The notes below the pieces were generated by a model. The model made no database searches, was not told the origin of the DNA, and was given only the letters and a program-made list of their open reading frames with translations. Position numbers and translations under genes: made by a program. A DNA stretch of 15,435 nucleotides from Rhizobium favelukesii. Lineage in GTDB: Bacteria; Pseudomonadota; Alphaproteobacteria; Rhizobiales; Rhizobiaceae. This document shows, one piece after another, positions 7,979-14,541 of the stretch. Every line of letters begins with the position of its first letter. Within the stretch, counting starts at the first letter, position 1. Location: NCBI RefSeq assembly GCF_000577275.2, contig NZ_CBYB010000038.1, positions 1 through 15,435 of the forward strand, written 5' to 3'.

Positions 7979-9090
7979 CTGCAGGCGTTTCCGAACTCAA
8001 GCACACCGTTGATCACATGGTTTACCTCGGCATCCGTCAGCTCCGGATACAGTGGCAAACAGACAGCCTGCTGGCTCATCTGAAGGGCCACAGGCAACGA
8101 CGCTCCTTTCTCCACGAAGTGCGCGAAAGCCGGCTGGTGGGGCAGGGGTGCCTGGAACCCTGTTTGGGTTTCTATTTTGAGATCGAAAAGAAACTGCCGC
8201 AAACGACTGGCATCTGGATGCCGAACGACATATCGATACGGGACTCGCTCTGGTTCATTGCAATGCTGAAGGCCAACTCCGGCGACGGTGAAAGCCGCGT
8301 CGTATCGTTTTGCGATCGCCCGACGGCGCTCGATCCTCTCCACAAGAAATCCCATCTGTATCGCGAGGTAGGCAGCATTCACTTCGTCCATACGGCTATT
8401 GTGGCCGCTTACGTGGTGAACAAAACGCGTCTTTCCATCCTGCCCATGATTCCTGCGCATCCGGCAGAGACTGGCAACCTCTTCTCGGTCTGTGACAATC
8501 ATCCCGCCATCGCCCAAGCCGCCAAGCGGCTTCGCCGGATAAAACGAGTACACGCCAATGTCACCGAGAGTTCCCAACGGGTGACCTCGAAGCTCTCCAC
8601 CAAAACCGGTCGCGCTATCTTCAAGAATATGGATATGGTCCGGCAATCTCGATCGCAGCAGAGGAATGTCGCAAACACCACTATAAAGATGCACTGCGAT
8701 GACGGCCTTGGTGCGTATCGATTGCGCTGCCACAACTGCATCAACGTCAATTGACCAATCGTTCGCCTGGATATCGACAAAGATCGGTGTCGCGCCGGCC
8801 GCTACGATCGCATTTGCTGTGGATGAGTATGAATATGCGGGGGTAATAACCTCATCCCCTGGGCCAATGCCCAAGGCCTCGAGGGCTATTTGCATGCCCG
8901 CAGACGCAGAACCAACGGCCACCGTTTTAAGATCCTCAGACCCAGCAAACGATGCCACCTGCCTCTCAAAGAAGTCGACTGATGATTTCAAAATGAACTC
9001 ACCCTTCTCGCAGTGAATGAGCAGAAGATCGGGCAAGGCTTTGGGCAGCAGAGCGGCCGTTCTTGCGTAATTGAAGAAGGAAACGTTCAT
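7975..9090 (-). CDS. DegT/DnrJ/EryC1/StrS-family PLP aminotransferase (second of tandem pair)
   Basis: This is a PLP-dependent transaminase of the sugar/cyclitol aminotransferase family, 371 residues, full length. The Schiff-base lysine is Lys187 in YSFYPAKPLGGLGDGG, the pyridine-binding aspartate is Asp158 in LEDSATGFG, and the substrate-side segment GDEVITPAYSYSSTANAI is typical. Such enzymes aminate keto-sugars or keto-cyclitols using glutamate or glutamine. It starts in an ATGA overlap with the first DegT gene. The two tandem proteins differ clearly in sequence, so they are not a recent duplication and probably act at different carbons, as StsC and StsB do in streptidine synthesis. That comparison is context only. 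Confidence 0.92.
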   Translation of the reverse strand: MNVSFFNYARTAALLPKALPDLLLIHCEKGEFILKSSVDFFERQVASFAGSEDLKTVAVGSASAGMQIALEALGIGPGDEVITPAYSYSSTANAIVAAGATPIFVDIQANDWSIDVDAVVAAQSIRTKAVIAVHLYSGVCDIPLLRSRLPDHIHILEDSATGFGGELRGHPLGTLGDIGVYSFYPAKPLGGLGDGGMIVTDREEVASLCRMRRNHGQDGKTRFVHHVSGHNSRMDEVNAAYLAIQMGFLVERIERRRAIAKRYDAAFTVAGVGLQHCNEPERVPYRYVVRHPDASRLRQFLFDLKIETQTGFQAPLPHQPAFAHFVEKGASLPVALQMSQQAVCLPLYPELTDAEVNHVINGVLEFGNACR

Positions 9091-10205
9091 CTGGATGAGT
9101 AGAACCTGGCAATGGCTTCAACCGTATATTCGATCTGAGCCTTTTGAATCTCGGGATGGATAGGAAGTGCGAGCGCCTTGGATGCAGCCGTTTCTGCGAC
9201 AGGAAAGCAGCCGACGCGATACCCCAAGTCCGACATGGCAGGCTGCAAATGAAGAGGCATGGGATAATAGGTTTCTGTGACGATCCCCTGCGCAAGTAGA
9301 AACTTTGCCAGTTCATCCCTTTGTTTAACCTGGACCAAATAGACGTAGAACACTTCCTCACCGCTCTTCACGTATGAGGTAAGACGAGGCAACTGAACGT
9401 CGGGCACTTGCCCGAGTAGTCGAGAGTAAAGTGCCGCCACTTCTTGGCGGCGCTCGATATTAGCTTTGAGTGTCCGCAACCTGTGAGAAAGTACGATGGC
9501 ATGCCAGTCGTCCATACGGCTGCAAATGCCGCGTCTAACAGCAAGGCCTGACCCGTCCCGTCCGAGATCTCCCGTCTGACGCATCGCGACCGCCAGTTTA
9601 GGATCGTCCGTGATAATCGCTCCAGCGTCTCCTAATGCGCCCAATGTTTTTGTCGGGAAGAACGACAGTACGCCAGCTGATCCAAACCTGCCTGCGTGCA
9701 CGCCATTCTGAGTCATCCCGATTGCTTCGGCGCTATCTTCAACAATGAGAACTTGATGTCGCGTGGCAACCGCATTCAACGCCTGCATGTCGGCCATCTG
9801 ACAGAAAAGATGGACGACCATGATTGCTTTCGTGTCCCGCGTAATTGCCGCCTCGACATCAAGCAGGTTCAAGGCGTAAGTTGGGGCATCGATATCGACG
9901 AAAACTGGAGTCGCGCCAACTTTTCGAATGCAGGACACGGAAGAAAAAAAGGAATAGCACGGAACAATAACTTCATCGCCCGGTCCGATGCCAAGCGAGC
10001 GAAGAACCAGCTCTAGGGCGTCCGAAGCATTGGACGTCGCAATTACATATTTTGCTCCGGTATAATCTGACAGTTCTTTCTCAAAGCGCTTGACCATAGG
10101 ACCATTAACAAGAGTGTCCTGCTCAACCAGAAACGCAAACTCACGTCTGAGATCAGGAGTAAGACTCCGCATTTCCTGCGTATTGCTATAGAATGGCACT
10201 AGCAT
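9087..10205 (-). CDS. DegT/DnrJ/EryC1/StrS-family PLP aminotransferase (first of tandem pair)
   Basis: This is a full-length sugar/cyclitol-type transaminase of 372 residues. The PLP lysine is Lys186 in LSFFPTKTLGALGDAG, the PLP aspartate is Asp157 in IVEDSAEAIG, and GDEVIVPCYSFFSSVSCI is the usual substrate segment. The chosen ATG at 10205 puts the conserved start (MLVPFYSN) at the N-terminus and overlaps the oxidoreductase gene by 20 bases. A longer reading from 10253 is possible but adds residues not usual for the family. It directly follows a Gfo/Idh oxidoreductase, a dehydrogenase-then-transaminase pairing known from aminosugar routes such as WlbA/WlbE and NtdC/NtdA. The substrate is unknown. 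Confidence 0.92.
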   Translation of the reverse strand: MLVPFYSNTQEMRSLTPDLRREFAFLVEQDTLVNGPMVKRFEKELSDYTGAKYVIATSNASDALELVLRSLGIGPGDEVIVPCYSFFSSVSCIRKVGATPVFVDIDAPTYALNLLDVEAAITRDTKAIMVVHLFCQMADMQALNAVATRHQVLIVEDSAEAIGMTQNGVHAGRFGSAGVLSFFPTKTLGALGDAGAIITDDPKLAVAMRQTGDLGRDGSGLAVRRGICSRMDDWHAIVLSHRLRTLKANIERRQEVAALYSRLLGQVPDVQLPRLTSYVKSGEEVFYVYLVQVKQRDELAKFLLAQGIVTETYYPMPLHLQPAMSDLGYRVGCFPVAETAASKALALPIHPEIQKAQIEYTVEAIARFYSSR

Positions 10206-11313
10206 GCGGCCGCCCGTTTGAAACATTACTATCAAGATATTCGAACGAACCAATCTGCTCGACGCTTTTTCGGGTCATTGCGAACTCAATTACACTCGCT
10301 ATTTTCTTATGCGCCGGCAGCGACATGGCACGTACGAGACTTTCGTCGCTCGGCCCTAGCGCGGGGTGGAAATGATTGTATGCAAGCTCGATAGAACGCG
10401 TCAGCGGATCATCAAACATTGAAGTGGAAAACAACAGCTCGCTGCCCTTCCGCAACTGCAGACTAGATATGTTGTCGTCCGCACTAGCCGGGAACCACCC
10501 TTCAATTGTGACCCCGGTGCTCATTTCTATTGAGATGCTGCGTTGGCGAACTGGATGCGCGAGGCTAGAGAACACCGTGGAGTGCACGTTACCAGAGTGG
10601 CGAAGCACCACACGAGCAGAGCCCATTGATGCTATCCTTGAGCCGTTTGGCAAGATCATATCCGCTATTCGACATTCCTCGACATGCCCATCGCCTAATA
10701 GATGCAGTGCCAGTGCAAGCTGATGGGGTAACTCTACCTCAGCAATATGTTCATCAACGTGTTTTTGACTACGGGCTATCCGAGATTTTGTTTGCACCAA
10801 CACAGCTGAGATCGCGTCTCCGAGATCCTTGCTTCGAAGGAAGGATCTGATGCAAGCGGTCAGGGCGCTGCAAGGCCAATTTGAAACAACCAGAATTCGT
10901 GCGCCAAACTGCTCTTCCAACGAGAGCAGCTGATGGTATTCGTGCTCCGAAAGCGCAGCCGGCTTTTCCACCAAGATGGAGCGATAGCCTCTGTCGAGTA
11001 CGGCCCTTACAGCAGCGACTCTATCTTTTGGGGGAATGCAGATATGACAAACGGTTGGATGCTGCAGATTTACCGGAGGCAACACATCAGTTGCCCGATG
11101 TCCGTCTTTCTCTGCGAGATTTCTGCGATCGCTTGATAGATCGACCGCGAGAATGTCAACAGTGGTCGACAGCGACCCCGGTCGTGAAGCCCATAGTTTT
11201 TGGATGCATTGCTTGTGAAGGTCGCGGCCAGCATGTCCGTAACCGACTATTACCGTAGCGATGGAAAGTCGGCCGCTGGTCGACCACGAGTGTATTGGAC
11301 CTCGACTATTCAT
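10186..11313 (-). CDS. Gfo/Idh/MocA-family oxidoreductase (first copy, divergent)
   Basis: This is a 375-residue protein with an N-terminal Rossmann fold. The nucleotide loop IVGYGHAGRDLH (22-33) and the SILVEKPAALS signature with EKP at 116-118 identify the family. The central domain is divergent: the usual DxGxH region seems to be EVELPHQLALALH, with Glu194 and His197, and the segment normally reading as an FHRRF-type motif is VSNWPCSAL. It may act on an unusual substrate, as the imine-reducing members do. Its start forms an ATGA overlap with the aminotransferase upstream. The assignment to the superfamily is solid. A sugar-3-dehydrogenase role feeding the next gene (DegT) is inference. Confidence 0.8.
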   Translation of the reverse strand: MNSRGPIHSWSTSGRLSIATVIVGYGHAGRDLHKQCIQKLWASRPGSLSTTVDILAVDLSSDRRNLAEKDGHRATDVLPPVNLQHPTVCHICIPPKDRVAAVRAVLDRGYRSILVEKPAALSEHEYHQLLSLEEQFGARILVVSNWPCSALTACIRSFLRSKDLGDAISAVLVQTKSRIARSQKHVDEHIAEVELPHQLALALHLLGDGHVEECRIADMILPNGSRIASMGSARVVLRHSGNVHSTVFSSLAHPVRQRSISIEMSTGVTIEGWFPASADDNISSLQLRKGSELLFSTSMFDDPLTRSIELAYNHFHPALGPSDESLVRAMSLPAHKKIASVIEFAMTRKSVEQIGSFEYLDSNVSNGRPHASAIL

Positions 11314-12626
11314 GTTGCCGCCCGCGCAACCGTTGCCAGTCGCCTAGATGAGGAATGCACCTTATTCAACGCGCTCCGAACAATCTGCAAACCGTCATCA
11401 AACTCGGATCTGCTAATCGTGAGCGGCGGCAGAATTTTAAGAACTTCGTCTTTTGGTCCGGAGGTTTCGATGATCAAACCGTCTTGGAAGCACGCCTCTT
11501 TGACCGCTGCACAATCTTGAGTGTTTGAAAATTCAAGACCAAGCAAAAGGCCTTTTCCCTTCGCGGACAGCCCATACTGCTCCGCTATGTTTTCAACGAC
11601 CCCGCTTGCCAGCATGGCTTTTTCCTTGACCTCCGTTGCAAAGCGATCATTAGACCAATATCGCTTAAGCGCAGCGGCGGCGGTTATAAAAGCGTGGTTG
11701 TTACCGCGGAATGTTCCGTTGTGCTCGCCTGGATTCCAAATGTCATATTGGGGCCGAATGAACGCGATAGACATCGGGAGGCCAAAACCCGAAATAGATT
11801 TCGCCATGATCACGATATCAGGAACAATACCGAGATCTTCAAAGGAAAAGAAATTTCCGGTTCGCCCGCACCCAGCCTGTATGTCGTCGACAATCGTGAG
11901 GGCGCCGATCTCATGGGCTAGTCGTTGCATTCTCTGAGCCCAGATCGGTGAGCACACATTGGCACCACCTTCGCCTTGGACTGTCTCAAATACAAATGCG
12001 GCCGGAGCATCGATCCCACTGGAAGAATCCAATAGGAGTTTTTCTATTTGAGCCGCAGTGTCAACGGTGGGTCCAAAATAATCGCAGTAGGGTAGATGAG
12101 TAACTTGCGTTAGAAGGGGCTTTGATGATGCACGATGCGATGAATTCCCGGTCAACCCCAAAGCACCCAATGAACACCCGTGGAAGCCGTTGGTAAAGGC
12201 GATCACATTCGCTCGACCGGTGAATTTTCGTGCGAGCTTTATCGCCGCTTCGACAGCATTAGCTCCAGTAGGCCAGGTAAATTGAACATGAAAATCCAGT
12301 TGACGGGGAACAAGGATCGCATCTCGCAGCGCCGTGAGAAAGCCTGTCTTTGCTACGGAGTACATATCCATACTCATCGCAACTCCGTCGCTGAGTATGT
12401 ATTCCATGAGCGACTCGCGAATTGGCTCGCAATTATGCCCGTAGTTAAGCGATCCACAGCCCGATAAGAAATCAAGATAGGGGCGGCCCAGCCGATCATA
12501 CAGATAGGAACCTTTCGCCCGCCCAAATTCTACCGGATAAGCACGGCAATATCTTCTAACCTCAGACTCGATATCTCTGTATACGTCGGGAAGATTCTTG
12601 CCGCCGAATATAACGGTCTCAGACAA
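11310..12626 (-). CDS. EctB-type class III aminotransferase (diaminobutyrate--2-oxoglutarate transaminase)
   Basis: This enzyme should convert L-aspartate 4-semialdehyde plus glutamate to L-2,4-diaminobutyrate with PLP. It resembles EctB along its whole length: GSLNYGHN, VQFTWPTGANAVEAA, the TNGFHGCSLGALGLTGNS block, ETVQGEGGANV, IVDDIQAGCGRTG with the PLP aspartate, the lysine of IMAKSISGFGLPM (about 276) and EHNGTFRGNNHAF. I choose a TTG start at 12626 because GGGAGGAG lies just upstream at the right distance; a TTG at 12665 would extend it by 13 residues without a ribosome site. It gives 438 residues. No ectA or ectC is nearby, so ectoine is not the product; RhbA of rhizobactin is a closer functional parallel, but no siderophore synthetase is here. 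It overlaps the small ORF by eight bases. Confidence 0.92.
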   Translation of the reverse strand: MSETVIFGGKNLPDVYRDIESEVRRYCRAYPVEFGRAKGSYLYDRLGRPYLDFLSGCGSLNYGHNCEPIRESLMEYILSDGVAMSMDMYSVAKTGFLTALRDAILVPRQLDFHVQFTWPTGANAVEAAIKLARKFTGRANVIAFTNGFHGCSLGALGLTGNSSHRASSKPLLTQVTHLPYCDYFGPTVDTAAQIEKLLLDSSSGIDAPAAFVFETVQGEGGANVCSPIWAQRMQRLAHEIGALTIVDDIQAGCGRTGNFFSFEDLGIVPDIVIMAKSISGFGLPMSIAFIRPQYDIWNPGEHNGTFRGNNHAFITAAAALKRYWSNDRFATEVKEKAMLASGVVENIAEQYGLSAKGKGLLLGLEFSNTQDCAAVKEACFQDGLIIETSGPKDEVLKILPPLTISRSEFDDGLQIVRSALNKVHSSSRRLATVARAAT

Positions 12627-12768
12627 TTTGCTCCTCCCTATAAATTCCTGACGCAAATTCAACAAGCGGCGAATGTGGCTGACCTAAGCCAAGGGTAATC
12701 TTGACACGATGTACACTTTGCCGGGCTGGAAGTTCGTGAGGGGCTCGCCACGCAGCCAGTTTCCACAT
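12619..12768 (-). CDS. Small ORF, 49 residues, first gene of the operon
   Basis: I do not recognise this gene. The ATG at 12768 has a near-ideal ribosome site, TTGGAGG five bases upstream (about 12774-12780), and the reading frame runs to a TGA at 12619-12621, eight bases past the TTG start of the EctB gene, whose ribosome site lies inside it. This fits translational coupling. The peptide starts MWKLAAWRAPHELP and ends SGIYREEQIV. It has two tryptophans, no cysteine, no signal peptide and no acyl- or amino-carrier motif. It lies about 145 bases after the predicted sigma-54 start site. It could be a real small protein, a coupling leader, or less likely a peptide substrate of the ligase. Confidence rests on the ribosome site and overlap alone. 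Confidence 0.5.
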   Translation of the reverse strand: MWKLAAWRAPHELPARQSVHRVKITLGLGQPHSPLVEFASGIYREEQIV

Positions 12769-12923
12769 GTAGTCCTCCAAAGCTATTGCCAAAGGTTGCG
12801 CGACTTTTATGCGCGAGCTTGTTTCCCTCGTAGAGAGGTGGCACACCGGTTGAAGGGAAGGAGAGCATCGCTCGTCTTGCGCGTCTGCACGCAGCCCTCA
12901 CTCAGTGTTGCCGCATCTCAATG

Positions 12924-12939
12924 TGCAAAGACCATGCCA
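12924..12939 (-). promoter_or_regulatory. Sigma-54 (RpoN) -24/-12 promoter
   Basis: The minus strand reads TGGCATG-GTCT-TTGCA, against the consensus TGGCACG-N4-TTGCA: one mismatch (T for C). The invariant GG (12937-12938) and GC (12925-12926) are exactly ten bases apart. Transcription would start near 12913 and run into the small ORF and the operon. Two NifA sites upstream strengthen the call. Confidence 0.85.
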
Positions 12940-12956
12940 GCGCGCTCAGCGTGCAG

Positions 12957-12969
12957 CAAGCGCATGATT
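12957..12969 (-). promoter_or_regulatory. Candidate IHF binding site
   Basis: The minus strand reads AATCAT-GCGC-TTG, one mismatch from WATCAR-N4-TTR. It lies between the sigma-54 promoter and the NifA sites, where IHF usually bends DNA in nif promoters. The motif is degenerate and could occur by chance. Confidence 0.4.
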
Positions 12970-13007
12970 ATGCTTGAAAAGCCTCCAGAGTGCCCAAGAT
13001 GGCGGGT

Positions 13008-13023
13008 TGTACTGAACCTGACA
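13008..13023. promoter_or_regulatory. NifA upstream activator sequence 1 (TGT-N10-ACA)
   Basis: TGT-ACTGAACCTG-ACA is a perfect NifA site. Its centre is about 102 bases before the predicted start site, within the normal -80 to -150 range for NifA enhancers. Confidence 0.82.
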
Positions 13024-13036
13024 TTTTTGCTGCCGC

Positions 13037-13052
13037 TGTCAGGTTTCGGACA
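13037..13052. promoter_or_regulatory. NifA upstream activator sequence 2 (TGT-N10-ACA)
   Basis: TGT-CAGGTTTCGG-ACA is a second perfect NifA site, centred about 131 bases before the predicted start and 29 bases from the first. The inner halves of the two sites (AACCTGACA and TGTCAGGTT) form a 9-bp inverted repeat, so the pair also looks like a hairpin. Confidence 0.82.
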
Positions 13053-13317
13053 CGCATCACCCGCTTCGCCGCCAGAAAAGCGTGGCCATCCGCACCGTTC
13101 CCGAGCGCCATGACCACGAGGCCGCCGGTGTCGAGAATCGGTGCAGCGCAGACGGTACGCCAATTGGACACCTCGAACTACTAGCATTTGCCGCCCGGCT
13201 GGCCGGCAATGACGTTTGGTTCGGCCCAGTATCGGGGCCGCGGCTTCGGTTTGACTGATTTTCGGCTGGGTGGATATCCGAGGCCGGCATCACAGCGGCG
13301 TTGTTCCGCCGCTTTCG
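13053..13317. other. Stretch without a recognised gene between NifA sites and IS5 remnant
   Basis: No convincing gene is seen here on either strand. A short minus-strand frame running from about 13180 through the NifA sites reads CAAPILDTGGLVVMALG, faintly like the effector domain of IclR-type regulators, but it has stops just upstream and no ribosome site. A 7-bp inverted repeat AGCGGCG/CGCCGCT (13294-13300 and 13307-13313) lies just beyond the stop of the IS5 transposase tail. Confidence 0.4.
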
Positions 13318-13530
13318 TCAAGGGGACGCAGTTCGTCCCTGGTGCCAGACAAAGCGGGTCAGATTGTAGGCGAGGTTGGCCATGCCGATCTTGGTCCTGG
13401 CGCGCGCGATGCCGATCGTGCGTACGAACAGTCCCATGCGGGATTTCTGCTGGGCTAAGACATGCTCGACGAAGGCGCGGATTTTGGAGCGCCGGCCATT
13501 GGCGCGCGGCGCGCGGCGCGGGATAAGTGA
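13318..13530 (-). mobile_element. IS5-family transposase C-terminal remnant
   Basis: The last 70 codons of the frame ending in TGA at 13318 read as an IS5-type transposase tail: RSKIRAFVEHVLAQQKSRMG, then FVRTIGIARARTKIGMANL and AYNLTRFVWH. The catalytic DDE core and the 5' end are missing. The tail is fused in frame to the Fic gene upstream, so either an IS insertion and deletion or recombination created the junction near 13520-13545. The element cannot move by itself. Confidence 0.8.
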
Positions 13531-14477
13531 GCTGCGGACGTTGCCGCGCCAGGGTGGCCTGCTGCTCGCGCCCCAGGCGGAAAAGTCCGATCGTGCCGTA
13601 AAGGTGATGTCGTGATCGTCGGGCAACCTCTTCGGAAGATCCGCGCGATCGACGGCAACGATCCGATCGTCCGTTACGATGCTGGCGACACGATTGTCGT
13701 GCCCGAGAACCTGGCCGGTGATTTCTTCGCCCGGACGCGCCGTGCGGATATTGTGTTCAAACGGCTTCTCGCCGCACTGTTCCAGATCGGTAAACGCGGC
13801 GCGAAGCGCCTCTTGGCGGTTCGGATTGGTAGCGTCCTCCATGACATGTTTCATTGCCGGACTGGACGGGTCGTTCGTGGTCTCGATCGACGCCTCGATC
13901 ATCCGCGGCTTGCTGATGACGGTGAAATCGACGTCATGACCGTAATGGCGGCCCAGTTCCGCGATGAACGCTTCCTGAGCGCGTCCGTTGCCTTCTCGAA
14001 ACGGATGCACGTAATTGAGCTCGGCCAACACCTGGCCCGCGCGCACGGCAAATTTTTTTGCTCTGGCGTGGAACCGCGAAGAACTTCGGGATCGCGGATC
14101 GGCTTCAAAGCCTCGTCCAGTCCAAACTCGATCCGAGAGCCGTGCAGGAAAGAGGTTCCGCCCTTGGCGAGCCCGCCGATCGGCTCGACCCGGGCGCCGT
14201 CAACGATCGGGATCTCGTTGCGCGTGTGACCGGCCCACTCGTAAACGTCCTGAAAAATATAGCCGTGAATGGCCTTCAAATGTTCCTTGTCGAAATTGCC
14301 TCCCGGCCCGTCGCCTTCTGCGATTTCCGCCATTCGAAAGGCCGTCGCGCGATATTCCTCCGTGCTCAGCTCCGAGTTCGACTGGATGCCGAACTTGTTG
14401 CGCAGCACGTCGATCCGATCGGGATCGTCAGAGGTATTGGGATAGAGATATGATCCTTTGGAGCGCTCGTCGGACAT
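13531..14477 (-). pseudogene. Fic-domain toxin (VbhT/BepA-like), frameshifted and 3'-truncated
   Basis: Fic proteins of this kind transfer AMP from ATP to target proteins. The ATG at 14477 starts a frame with GYIFQDVYEWAGHTRNEI and the flap segment KGGTSF. At a run of seven T (A on the coding strand, 14053-14059) the frame is lost, and the rest continues in the -1 frame with the Fic motif HPFREGNGRAQE (14007-13972). An OB-like segment follows (ITGQVLGHDNRV onward), then the IS5 tail. The last arginine of the HxFxEGNGRxxR motif is glutamate here. The BID or other C-terminal part seen in VbhT/BepA is absent. The antitoxin gene lies 64 bases upstream, with a terminator-like hairpin between. It is probably a pseudogene, although the slippery A-run could allow some -1 frameshifting or could be a sequencing error. 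Confidence 0.82.
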
Positions 14478-14489
14478 GGCCTAGTTCAC

Positions 14490-14517
14490 AAAAAACCGCC
14501 TGCACGAGGGCAGGCGG
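14490..14517 (-). terminator. Rho-independent terminator between antitoxin and Fic genes
   Basis: On the minus strand an 8-bp GC-rich stem, CCGCCTGC/GCAGGCGG (14496-14503 and 14510-14517, loop of six), is followed at once by six T (14490-14495). It starts 25 bases after the antitoxin stop and ends 12 bases before the Fic ATG, so it should reduce toxin mRNA relative to antitoxin mRNA. Confidence 0.75.
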
Positions 14518-14541
14518 TGTTTCACTCTGGGAGGGAAGCTA

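Noticed and set aside
7969..8754. Plus-strand 261-residue open frame
   Set aside because: It lies opposite the second DegT gene, which has full family motifs; the plus frame has none and is a shadow.
11310..12626. Ectoine or rhizobactin-type siderophore cluster
   Set aside because: No ectA/ectC, no diaminobutyrate decarboxylase, and no NIS or NRPS siderophore synthetase is in the window.
12801..12823. Two TGCGCGA copies in the operon leader as a regulator site
   Set aside because: The copies are short, direct and in the transcribed leader, with no known motif; chance is likely.
13015..13045. 9-bp hairpin AACCTGACA/TGTCAGGTT as a terminator
   Set aside because: It is better explained as the inner halves of two NifA sites, and no T-run follows on either strand.
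12627..13052. nod box (NodD site)
   Set aside because: I looked for the conserved nod-box blocks upstream of the operon and found none; the control region is of nif type.
12968..13180. Minus-strand frame with faint IclR effector-domain likeness (CAAPILDTGGLVVMALG)
   Set aside because: Two stops lie just upstream, there is no ribosome site or DNA-binding domain, and the frame runs through the NifA sites.
13612..14229. Plus-strand 205-residue open frame
   Set aside because: It is antisense to the Fic gene, in GC-rich DNA where long spurious frames are common, and shows no motifs.
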